Assembly (NCBI RefSeq): GCF_037038585.1
Contig: NC_092523.1
Coordinates: 29,827,501-29,891,500 of the forward strand
Direction of reading: 5' to 3'
Length of the DNA: 64,000 bases
Source: Patagioenas fasciata
Taxonomy: Eukaryota; Chordata; Aves; Columbiformes; Columbidae
In this document: positions 37,801 through 48,300 of the stretch, one piece after another
Layout: each line of letters starts with the position of its first letter
How positions within the stretch are numbered: position 1 is the stretch's first letter
The notes under the pieces: generated by a model
Databases searched by the model: none
Told to the model about the DNA's origin: nothing
Seen by the model: only the letters and a program-made list of their open reading frames with translations
Position numbers and translations under genes: made by a program

Positions 37801-40576
37801 CTACCGTTCTGTGCTGAATTTGTATTTTTTGAGTGCTACTTCATTAGCTGCTCTTGAACTAGGTGCCAAGTGACTCTCCTGGAATATCAAGTCCCTATGT
37901 CATTATTCAAGATAGAAATCATTCTAATTTATGGATAAGATGGCTTTCAGCAGTCCTTTCAGTAGAAAGGGCCATTAGCACCTTCTAGAAGTAATCTTGA
38001 TGTGGTCAGCAGTACCTCAGATGTACAAATATTCTCCCCAGTGCTCAGTTAATTTAAAATGAGGTTAAGATTTTTGCAGTGGAGAGGGGAAAAAGTAGCC
38101 TTTTCAAAGCCCTGTCAGGGTTAAATTGTTCCTATCTGTCTCAAAGTTGCTATTTTTCATGTGTGAGCAGATAGCGAGCACTTTTCTGCACTCCTGGTTC
38201 TCCTGCTGCTTTGGCTGCATAGCTGTCGAAGACTTGCAGAATGCCTCTGGACCAGTGTGTTTTCCAGTGGCGTCATTCATGTTGTGCAGTACTGCTTTGG
38301 AATTGTTTACTACATTGCCGTCGGCTCAACGGTGCTGTGTCAAGTGCCTGCTAACGTCAGGAATGGTAAGTGCTTGCTTAGTTATTGTCAGAGACTCATT
38401 TTTGCTCCCATTTGTTTCCATCGTGGCAAATGGTTCACGTGGTTTCATAGAGGGCTGCTTGTATTAGAAGGGTGTTAACCAATGAAGCATAAAAATGTTT
38501 ACTGGCATAGTTCAAAGTAACTACATTTCAGTAGATCATATAATCAGCCAGCATTATACATACACAGAGACACTGACCCACACTTACATGTTAACCACCA
38601 CTGTTACTTCCTGAAAGACATCCAACATAGATACTTTCAGGATCATTACTGATCAGTTTTGCTTGGAGATACATATGCTTTACGAAGGACAGTAATAGGT
38701 ACCAGTTCCCAAATGCCACTGTGAAACCTCAGTTCTTAAACCTGAGGGGTTTTTTTTGTTTGTTTTAAGCTTTCATGTAAGATGAATCTGCGAGGCTGTC
38801 TTGGCCACCTCCTTTGTTTTCCATTGAGAACTCGCCACTGCTCTGCCTTGCATCAGTCAGTCTCTTCCTTCCCTCAGTACTGTAATATCTCCATTAATGC
38901 AGCAGAAATTTTAATTGTATGACCTGTTTCTGCCAACACATTCCACTGAGTCTCACAACTCAGCTGTTGTTACCCTGCACAGATGAATCGTGAGCTGGTT
39001 GTAACACTTGTCCCATTACTAATATTTGTAAGGTATTCACTGCCAAATATGTGACTTTAGTGAAGGTTTTAACCATTTCCAACCACACCAGCTCTAGTTT
39101 AATCCAGTGATTTTTTTTTTTTTTTTTTTCCTAAAGAACCTTCAGATATCCTATGTGTAGATAAAGATTTTATCTTTCTGGACCTGTTTTCTACTTTTCA
39201 CATCTTGTAGATTCTCAGACATGATGTACTGGCTTCTCCATTGGAACTTATCCTTAATATAGTTAAAACTGTTTTGAAGGCCCAAATGTATGTGTATATA
39301 TATCATTCACTGCAAACAAGACAAACAACTGTGTACTTAGACGTTGACCTAAACCATGATATCATCTTTAGTTAGGGTGATAGTTTTAAGTTGTGTTGAA
39401 CATTGAGGTCTTAGACTATCAATTCTGTACCAGTTTTATGTTGTAGTGTACCTCAAGCTCCTGGATTAAAAATGAGATATTTTTAGTGGTTGAAGGTTGA
39501 AGCTGAGCACTTAAATGATGCAGGATTTAAAAGCATCTTTCAGGGGATTAGAGACCCACTACGAGAATTTTTTAAGACAGTAACATTTAAAAAATTTATA
39601 CAATATTTTGACATGATGCTTGGAAAGATATTTCCTGGCCACATATTAATGAAACTTATTTCATTCAGGAGAAGAGCTTTCTGTGCAGATCTCCTGGTAT
39701 CACGTCGTAGGAGTTGTGATGTACGTTTGGGCCTCTCTTCACCAACACAGATGTCTTGTGATTCTAGCTAATCTTAGAAAAAGTAAATCGGGTAAGAGCT
39801 TTCATTTCTTCCAAGGCTTTACTTAGGTTATTTTTTCCTAGTTGTTTCAATAGGCTTCTGTAGTTTCTAATACCTTAAACCACATGCATTTTTCAGTTCC
39901 TGTAGTGGAGTGTTCTCTGTTAAGACTTTCAGTAGATTAAATGAGGCTGTTAAGTAAAGGGATCATATGGCTGAGTGGTGCGTGTTTCTCTGTGTCTGTA
40001 TATATAGTTTTATAGAACTTAAACTGAAGGTCTGGCTTCTGATATCTTAAGGACAGACACATGCTAAGGCTTAGGACTTGTGCCACTCTGCACAGACCTT
40101 CCATCTGTCTCCGTGTGGACTATGAACAGGTTTCCTTGCTCTGCATTTGTGCCAACAGCCAGAGGTGGCATCTTTATTTCTTTAAGAAGTGCAAAGCTGC
40201 CAGATCAGATAAAGGTGGATGAGATGATAATTTTAATGAGCATGTTGTTCTGTAATTGTGAGTAGAAAAGCTTAATGCCTGTTGTTCTCAACTAATTTGT
40301 TTCCGTTTGTTCACAGGAAAGGTCATAAGTCTGAGCCACAGTGTACCATTTGGAGATTGGTTTGAGAGCGTTTCTTGCCCTCATTATTTTGCAGAATTCC
40401 TGATATATGTATCTATGGCCATCATGTTTGGATTTCACAACGTGACGTGGTGGTGCGTAGTGATGTATGTTCTTTTTAACCAGGCACTGGCTGCCGTTTT
40501 GTGTCATGAGTTCTATCAGAAAAACTTCAGCTCGTACCCAAAGCATCGAAAAGCATTAATACCATTTATTTTTTAG
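34623..40576 (+). CDS. SRD5A3: SRD5A3, polyprenal/steroid 5-alpha-reductase 3 (five coding exons)
   Basis: ER-membrane reductase of the steroid 5-alpha-reductase family. It saturates the alpha-isoprene unit of polyprenoid on the way to dolichol, the lipid carrier for N-glycosylation; human loss causes SRD5A3-CDG. Joining 34623-34831, 37599-37750, 38171-38365, 39669-39791 and 40317-40576 gives 939 nt, 312 residues plus stop (human 318). All junction phases agree. Landmarks matching the human protein from memory: [11 protein letters not shown] at 42-52, VPKR ending at 70, SVLWNGFLL in exon 2, [10 protein letters not shown] in exon 3, PFGDWFE and FGFHN in exon 5, and the C-terminal SYPKHRKA. The His of HEFY (residue 290) aligns with human His296, treated as functionally critical. 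Several hydrophobic spans fit a multi-pass protein. The start is chosen by homology: an upstream ATG at 34607 is out of frame. The gene spans 6 kb. The exon 2/3 junction has two in-frame solutions. Confidence 0.95.
34832..37598 (+). other. SRD5A3: SRD5A3 intron 1
   Basis: GT-AG intron of 2.77 kb with no recognised repeat or embedded gene. Confidence 0.85.
37599..37750 (+). CDS. SRD5A3: SRD5A3 coding exon 2
   Basis: The acceptor is CCGACAG|G. The first base completes Arg70, followed by [17 protein letters not shown], which matches the human segment [17 protein letters not shown] closely. The 3' end is uncertain. Ending at 37750 uses CAG|GCAAGT, a classic GC-type donor. Ending at 37754 uses CAA|GTATTC. 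Each pairs with a different acceptor AG at exon 3 to keep the frame. Confidence 0.88.
37751..38170 (+). other. SRD5A3: SRD5A3 intron 2 (possible GC-AG intron)
   Basis: 420 bp. The strongest donor is CAG|GCAAGT, a GC donor in otherwise perfect consensus. The competing GT donor at 37755 needs an acceptor 4 bp further on (38174) to keep the frame. Confidence 0.7.
38171..38365 (+). CDS. SRD5A3: SRD5A3 coding exon 3
   Basis: Encodes the segment [18 protein letters not shown] and then [20 protein letters not shown], which align with human SRD5A3 ([31 protein letters not shown]). The acceptor is either GAGCAG at 38165-38170 (exon starts at 38171) or the next AG (exon starts at 38175). The donor is AATG|GTAAGT. 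Hydrophobic helices dominate. Confidence 0.9.
38366..39668 (+). other. SRD5A3: SRD5A3 intron 3
   Basis: GT-AG intron of 1.3 kb with a T19 run; nothing else recognised. Confidence 0.85.
39111..39129 (+). repeat. T19 run in SRD5A3 intron 3
   Basis: Nineteen Ts, about 540 bp before exon 4. Confidence 0.96.
39669..39791 (+). CDS. SRD5A3: SRD5A3 coding exon 4
   Basis: The acceptor is TTTCATTCAG|GA and the donor TCGG|GTAAGA. It encodes residues 186-226, including [19 protein letters not shown] and ILANLRKSK, matching the human region WFHILGMMMFIWSSAHQY and ILGNLRKNK. Both ends are phase 1, so joining to exons 3 and 5 keeps the frame. Confidence 0.92.
39792..40316 (+). other. SRD5A3: SRD5A3 intron 4
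   Basis: GT-AG intron of 525 bp, GTAAGA to TTCACAG; no element recognised. Confidence 0.87.
40317..40576 (+). CDS. SRD5A3: SRD5A3 coding exon 5 (terminal)
   Basis: The acceptor is TTCACAG|GA. It encodes residues 227-312 with the conserved C-terminal steroid-dehydrogenase core: [52 protein letters not shown], ending IPFIF then TAG at 40574-40576. This is the most conserved part of the family and carries the putative NADPH/active-site residues. Confidence 0.95.
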
Positions 40577-41715
40577 AGTATTTCTTCTGAAGTATGTTTA
40601 ATGCAAACTGGGAAATGTGTTCTATAAGGGAATAAGAGATTTACTTTTCACTAAAGCCAAGGTAAAATTGCACATTTTATCTAATTCCAACTTAAAAGTT
40701 CATCATTTTAATGATGGTCTCATTCATGTTACCAGTTTATATGGGGAAATGCAAGGTCTGTGCTCATTGTACAAGCTAAAAAAAAAGGATTGTTGAGGAT
40801 CTTAAAGTGAAGATATGCTAATTGGCTCTTTTCTGTTTTATAATTGTATCTTATGCATAAAATGCTCACTGTTGTGCAGCAAGCCAAAATACTCCGTAGT
40901 GAAAGGAGGGTGCAGAGAATCATTTGAACTACTGTATTTCATGTCTCGTTTAATATTTAAGTGTATTTTTTTTTCCTAGTCTCTTTTCTTTCAATCACTT
41001 CCGAGGAAGGCAAACTGTGTATTGTCTTTCTGTGCTTCCCTGTTGATAATTAAAACCAGCAACTGCTTTATGACTGCAAGTGCAAAAACCAGTGGGGAAA
41101 GCTGCAGTGGAGGAATGACTCATGCTCAGCAACGGAGATAAACAGACCCGTTCTCTGCATTATCTGTTCTGCACCAAAGTCAGTATTCATTGATGAAAAC
41201 TCCTTGTTTATCCCTAAACTGGGAAAATCAGGGAAGGTTCTCTGTTTAGAGACACAATAAAAGAGAACTTGCAGAATATTAATCTTCTCAGTTACGGTTC
41301 TGCCATCCCTGTTGCAGGTTTTTGGAGTCCCTCATGTGTCAGAGGGGACAGTTCTCTAGGGTGACTGTAACCGTGGCCGTGCTGGTTTTTAAACAGCCTT
41401 TGAGAGCAGATGCCATGAACTGCCGAGGCAGCGGACACACGGAAACCAGCACCCTGCAGGTGTTCCACAGATATTCTCTACTGGGGGGATGATGTCACTC
41501 AGCACAGAGGTTTTTTTGCACTTAACCGTTGAGTATTTTGGTCCTTCTCATGATACAGGGGTGAATGATGAGTTTGTGTGATATAGCGTATGGACGCTGG
41601 TGTTTCAGCATGTTTTCTACTTACATGTGTATATTATTTTGTATATGAGAAGCATTTTTTAATGATTTATCCAATTAAAATTTATTATTTATCTAATTAA
41701 ACCTGTTTATTACTC
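40577..41715 (+). other. SRD5A3: SRD5A3 3' UTR (end uncertain)
   Basis: AT-rich non-coding sequence after the SRD5A3 stop. Candidate poly(A) signals are ATTAAA at 41049-41054, AATAAA at 41256-41261, and ATTAAA at 41696-41701. The last is followed by a T/GT-rich stretch that suits a downstream element. Which signal is used cannot be told from sequence, so the true end may lie anywhere from about 41070 to 41720. Confidence 0.6.
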
Positions 41716-41799
41716 CTATTTTTGTGTAGTCTTTCAAAACTGAGCTACATGTTTGCAGAACACAAGCCATCTGAAGGAAACGTTGTGCTCCCCTCGGCT

Positions 41800-42360
41800 C
41801 TCGCAGCCCTGCCTCAACCGACGCCTCCGTGGCCTCAGTTCCCCGCGGCACCCAAGCGCGGGCCGGGTGGGCCCGTTCCGGCGGGGCGTGGCGGAGGGCG
41901 GGACGAGCCGCCTGTCAGCGGCGGCTGCAGCCAATGGGGGCGGCGCGGTCCCGCCTCCCCGGTCCGGGCCGTTGCAGGAAGCGGTTGAGGGACCGCGGCG
42001 GGGCGCGCGGCTGCGGCGCTGCGGGCCGGGCGGTGACGCGGCGCCTTTAAGAGAGGCCTGCGCGCCGCCACCGCGCTCGGCCGCCATGGGCTCGCCGTCG
42101 TCCGCGTCGCCGCTCCCGCGGGCCGCCGCGCTGCTGCTGGCGGCTTCGCTGCTGCTGGCGGCCCCGGCGGGGCTGCGCGCCGCTCCGGAGGAAGAACCCA
42201 GTAGGAAGAAAGAGCCGCCACCACCGCCGGCGGCGGCGCAGGGAGCCGAACCGCGGGCTGAGGTGAGGTGAGGCGGGGCCGGGTCGCGCCGGCTGCCTGC
42301 TCAATCCCCCCCGCCCTCAGCCGGGCCGGCGGGGCGGGCCCGGCCTGCAGGATGCCTCGC
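41800..42360 (+). promoter_or_regulatory. TMEM165: TMEM165 CpG-island promoter
   Basis: Very GC- and CpG-rich block covering exon 1 and the upstream 280 bp. A CCAAT box lies at 41931-41935 and is directly followed by a GGGGGCGGCG GC-box; another GGGGCGTGGC lies near 41883. There is no TATA box. This is the arrangement of a TATA-less housekeeping promoter. Exact start sites are unknown. Confidence 0.75.
42086..42262 (+). CDS. TMEM165: TMEM165 coding exon 1
   Basis: Residues 1-59: a hydrophobic Ala/Leu segment, then a Pro/Glu/Ala-rich luminal stretch that is poorly conserved. The donor GAG|GTGAGG at 42263 leaves phase 0, which fits exon 2. A second possible donor 5 bp downstream (GTGAG|GTGAGG) would break the frame and is not favoured. 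The exon lies in a CpG island. Confidence 0.9.
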
Positions 42361-45300
42361 CTTTCAGAGGCCGTCGGATTGCTGAATCTCCCGCTTCTAG
42401 CAGAAAAAGGGAAAGCTTCAGGGCCCTTTTTCTGCTAGAAGAGGAGAATTGAGATCCGTTACGAAAAACGGGCTAATGCTTTTTTCACGAGATAAATATT
42501 TTTGTGCCCCGCTTGCTTGCGTGCTGAGGGCGGAACCGACCTCTGCAGGTCTTCCTCACAGAAACAGATGGAAACAGGCTTTGTTCCTACTCAAAACCTG
42601 CCAGCTTTCCTCAGTGTTTAAGATTAGTTTCTTCACGTTAAAACTTCTAAAATAGGATTTTTGGTTAGGGGTTCTAGTGCCCGGTGAGCGCACAGAGGGA
42701 TGATAAAATTACTAACATATGGCTTGATGTAGCATGTCGAGCATGCCAAGCTTTAAATATCGAAAACCAGAAAAATTTACAGCACAGGTGAACTCTGGGA
42801 ACCTACCGTGTATCTTATAGAGCATAGAAACTTTTAAATATCAGACCTAAAAACTTACACGCTGCTAAAAGTGGAATGCTGGGAAGTCGCCGTGTTAAAA
42901 CACGTTTCAGTCTGTCTCTGCTGGTAGGTGTGCTGAAACAAGTTTTCTCAGCCATCTCTGGTCAGGCATGTGAACATCAACTTCCTTGTTTTGGGTCTTG
43001 CTTTTGACTGTAGACATCTTAGTTTCTGCAAAAGTAAACAGTGAGTGAGGTCTGGAGTGTGTTGGTATGGTTTGACTGCTGGCAAGTCTTAAAGCCAGGT
43101 TTCAACAAACATTGAGCATGCACAAAGAAAGCCGATGAAAACTTTAGTAGAATTCTAATGCAGCTGAAATGCAAAGGTTCTGCACGGGAAGAAAGTGATT
43201 CTAACAATTTTTGAGAGGGCTTTGTATTTCTCTTAAGTTATGCTAATTGCCCAGTTTTTGTTCAAAGAGTTAATTCTTAAGACTCGTATCAGAAAATTGG
43301 TTGTTTGATCAAGATCATAAAGTAAATACCAGAATTGTAAAGGCAGCAATGTTAGAGCTGAGCTAAAGCAGCTTTCCCCATGTTTTGTTGTATTACTGGT
43401 TCTCATGTTCTGGTAATAGTGTGCACGGTGAAGTACTACTTTAATAATCTGTGCACGATCTGATCTGCTTGCTGAGTGCCTAACTAGCAATTTGAGGTAG
43501 GTGGCAGCCAGTAACTGGTTAATGATCATTAATGCTGTGTGAGAAGTATATACTTGAAATGGCACAGCACGCAGTGTGATGTGACAGGAGAAATACAAGG
43601 CCCAGTACTTCTGCAAACTTACCTATTCAAGCCTAATAACTAGTGGGGTTTTTGTTGTTTTTTCCCCCACCTCTTACAGAAGGGATCCTCACCAGTTGCT
43701 CCGGTTCACATTGTCAATGAAGAGTCAGCTGACAAGACTAATTTGGGCTTTATTCATGCGTTTGTGGCTGCTATATCGGTCATCATTGTATCAGAACTGG
43801 GGGATAAGACCTTCTTCATTGCAGCCATCATGGCAATGCGGTACAACCGTTTAACTGTGCTGGCTGGTGCTATGCTTGCCTTGGGACTGATGACATGTTT
43901 ATCAGGTTAGTGCTCTTTTGCTTTCATATCTTAAAATGTGCTGAGTATGTATTTATCAATAAATATTGATTGAAATGAAGATGAAGGTAGTAGGTATATG
44001 CAATCTTCTGTTTTGAGGAGAGTGTGAAGGTTTTCCTGGAGATCATGGCTCAGATGAGGTGTTTGCACCTCTATAGAACTCAATACGAGTTTAAGGAAGA
44101 GGAATCAGATTAAGAGCCAAAGCACTTCCTTTGATTTCGCGGCCACTAGTTTCCTTTTTATTTTTAGCTCCTGTTAAATTAGCACGCCTAAAGGGAATGT
44201 GGGAATGACTGCTCTTTTTCCTCCTAAGGCAAAAGTTTCTTAATATGAATGACACGTTTCCCTCGTCTGACTTGTATCCCTATATGTGTAGCTGTTTGGG
44301 TTTGTGCTGGGAGATGCATAAGTAGACGATGATGTTCTGCCTCAGTCCTTTGGGATGGGTGGTACTGACAGAGCCAAGAGCTGCGGGGAAGTGAGGTGTC
44401 AGGTGGCACTTGGAGAACCTGTAGCTGTGGCTGCTTATGTAGCTGTGATGGTGAAACAGAGCAGCCTTCACGTCTATCAGATGCAGCACCGATTTTGTTC
44501 TATATGTGCTCATTTCTAACCATGCCTATTTCAGAAATGATTTAAGTATAGTTTGTTGGTTTATATACGCTGGAGACAGTCAATTAACTGGCTTTAGGCT
44601 TCTCGGCCAGCGTTTCTGTGAATGGTTCTTGGGTGTGTAACTACTACTATATACACTGCTGCAATAATTACTGCAGTCTTGGAGCAGCTGCCACTTGCAC
44701 TGTGTGTAGTGATAGCGTTATATGAGTTTCTTCTGTTACTCATTTAATATAGCAGTCTTTGACAACTCTTCCACTTCTGCATTTCTTGATTCGTTTGATG
44801 TTATTAAATACCATAGGTAATTCTGTAAATGTTGTGATATCTTTTCTCCTGCCCATTTTGATTCTTCCGTTTTTCTATATGAAGTCTTTTTTCAAATCTT
44901 TCTTGATGCTTTTTCATAAAAGCTTTCTTTTCTGCTTTATCCCCCAGTCTAGAGGTTCCCAACTATTTCTTCCTTTTCAGAAATTAGACTTTTTTTCCCC
45001 TCTTTTTTTATTTCTTCTTCTCCTCTGTCTCCACTGCCCTTGGTTTTTTTTGTACAAGCTGTGTCTGGAAATCCCTGGGGTTTTTGCCCATCTTGATTTC
45101 ATGAAAACATGGTCACTTAAACTCACTAGCTCCAAGCAGTCACTTCTTGGGGGGTTTTGCAAGCTGTGCTTGACAAAATACATTCTGATTATTTCATTAT
45201 GTCCACGCTTGTATATGCAAGTAATGCTAAAAAAATATATTTTTGTGTAGTTTATTGCAGTGCTTTAGTATTTTCTGTCTTTAAAAAGAAGTTTAACTCC

Positions 45301-48300
45301 TGGTTTATTTAGTTGAGCAACTAATATTGTTGTTAATGTATGTATGTGCCATGTTTATTAACAGTACAGCCTGATTAACTTTGTTCTCATAGTCTTATTT
45401 TTGGTAGTGGCAGTATGGATGAATTTCCAGATTATGTAGTAGCTTCCGACTGTGACTTGTGTGCAAGAGAACACACATGGTAACATACGTCCTTTTAGCC
45501 AATTGCACGTGGAATAAAACAACAGAGACAGTTGTGAGTGTGTGGTCCCAGCAGCCTTGAATGTTAGGTGTGGAGTTCTAATTTCCTCTCATTTATACAG
45601 GCCTTTTTTTTCCCAAAAATGCTAACTGGTTTTCCTTTGTGAAGAAGTACGTATTTTGTCATGGATTTGTGTTACTTCTCATTTGAGAACTAGTTTTGGC
45701 TTAGTTTGACGACCTCTGATACCTGTAAAAAGTAGATGCACCATGGAGGTAGGTTTTTGGTCTTTGAGTGGGATCAGTACTTTTAAATTATGTTGTTACT
45801 TCTAAGTTATGTTGTGTGTTTGTAGGGATTGTGGGAAGAAAGGGAATGGTAACATGCAGGTATTTGCACTTGGCAAAAGAAGACAGAGATGGATTCACGC
45901 AGCTGGATGATTTGTGGCATGTCTAGTAGATTGAACTTGTAGAAAATCTTTTTCGAACTTTATCTGATAAAGGAAATGGTTGGAAAGAGATGCTATCCAA
46001 CATGTAGCCATGCATAAAAATGGAATTAGCTGGTATACACTGTGACTCATCTAAGGTGATTACAGATTATAATTTCAAGGCATGCTTGGAGAAAGGCAGG
46101 ACTTTCATAATTCTTGATGGGAAAGAGAATGTTGGTTGGACTGACTCTTGAGGATAGCAGCACATCAGCTTTGCCTGGTGTGCCTCATCTACATGTTATG
46201 AGCTTCAGTCTCTGACATGACCAGTAATGGTTGGAGTTTCCAGTATGTTGTTATCTTCAGAAAAAAAAATAATAATTAAAAAAAATATATATAATCTAAC
46301 AAAACCTACAATATTTGTTTTTCAGTGGCTATTTGAATCACAGGCTTTGCTAGCAAACATGTCTTAGATGTGGGAAAAACAATTATGATCCTCATGCTTA
46401 TTTTTTAAATGATGCATTTGTTTTCTTTTCAGTTTTGTTTGGCTATGCCACCACGGTTATTCCTCGTGTGTACACATACTATGTGTCAACGGCACTGTTT
46501 GCGATTTTTGGCATCCGAATGCTTCGTGAAGGCTTGAAAATGAGTCCAGATGAGGGTCAGGAAGAGCTGGAGGAAGTTCAAGCAGAAATTAAAAAAAAAG
46601 ATGAAGAAGTAAGTCATAAACTTTCTGTAAATTAAGGCTGATGAAATAGTTACAGCTATGAAGCTGCAGAACAGCACTGTCGTGTTTGGTGTTCAGTTGT
46701 CTCTGACTGATAATCTGACACAGAAAACGTGTGGTAAATGGGACAGAAGTGGCCCTTGGAGACTGTTTGAACAGGTGATTCCAGTTCTGTGGCAAGCCTG
46801 GCTTCTCAGGAGAAAAAGGATTTTCTCCGTAGAGTGTTTTGAGTGGTTGGTGGTTGTTGTTTTTGTTTATTAGTTTTTCAAACGCATTACTAGCAGAGAA
46901 GGCATCAACAGCTTATTCTTGCCCCTACTTTTTTTTTTTTTTTTTTTTTTGTGGTCAGGCAGATTATTGCTGAGGTTTGTAGTGTTGCAGCAAAGTTCTC
47001 TGTTCTAATAACTTTCTAAATATATTGGTCCACTTCTAAGGAATAGTGTGGACTGTTAATCTTATTTCTCATAAGTGTTTTTTCTTTTCTCATTAATTTA
47101 TAAAATCCTAATTGGAGAGCCACTGCTTGAGAAAAGGGGGATCCCTGCTTTAAAAATGGGAGGAAATCTGTGGTTGAAAAACAGGTGTCATTTCTACTGA
47201 AGCTGTCGTGTAAGTGCAAGCAATAAAAGATGGACAATAACTGGCAGTTAGGGGTGATTACAGCCTGTATATATACACACACCCATATGTGTATGCATAT
47301 GTGTAACTAGTTTTTTAAAATGTTGTCTAAATAATACATTGATAATGCAGCAGTCAGTGGCTAATAGCATTCCAAATGCTAAATGGCTAGCTTACAGTTT
47401 AAGTATTTAATTTGGGTTGTTTAAATGACGTTTCTAATTTATTATTTTTTTTCCCTTGTCCTCCACAGCTTCAGAGAACTAAGCTGTTAAATGGGCCAGG
47501 AGATGTGGAATCAGGGCCAGGCACCACTATACCTCAGAAGAAGTGGCTGCATTTTATTTCTCCAATCTTTGTTCAAGCTTTTACTTTAACGTTTTTAGCA
47601 GAATGGGGTGATCGTTCCCAATTAACAACTATAGTCTTGGCTGCCAGAGAGGTGAGTGTTGCAGAGCGCCCGCTGGTCTTTGCCTCATTGGGTTGCCCGC
47701 AGAGAAGCAGGAGAGACAAAATACTCTCACAGGAGGCGTCAGATTCACATCTGCTGCCTTGCTGTGCTTCACTTAGTGTTAGAGCTATGCCAAGGGCTGA
47801 AAATAAATGCACTGAAGCTCTGTGTAGTATTAAAACTATTGTTACATCATTGGGACTGCACAGGCATTTCTGGAAATAGTTGTTTTATATTGTGCAGCTG
47901 AATACAATTGTTTTTTGTTAGTGTTGAGAGATGTTACAGAACAGATGTTTCTTTGATCCTTGTGTTCATACAGTTTTCACACAGTAGCTTTAAAAAGAGA
48001 ACTTCAGGTTAGCAAATTTAATGCTGTGAAAAAGATGGCTCTTTTTAAAAATCTAAGTGAATATGATACGATGTATAGAACTAAAATACTGTGTAATAAT
48101 ACCATAAATGAAATTACATTCAGCATGGTGATTGGAATGTATATAACTGTATTATATTTAGAGGAAAATTAAGATCTACAGTCAGCCTTTTAGTAAACAT
48201 AAGTAACTTGCCTGGGCTTTTTCATGCATTGAGATATTTATGTTTTTTCCCTAGGACTCATGCTTCTTTCAGTGCACTTTCTGACCTTCCCTGGGGACAA

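Noticed and set aside
41734-42304. Several long frames on both strands at the TMEM165 CpG island
   Set aside because: GC-rich DNA lacks stop codons in all frames; only the frame from 42086 matches TMEM165 and splices correctly.
44759-45250. 163-codon Phe/Leu-rich open frame in TMEM165 intron 2
   Set aside because: It follows a T-rich tract; the composition accounts for the hydrophobic residues and no family motif is present.
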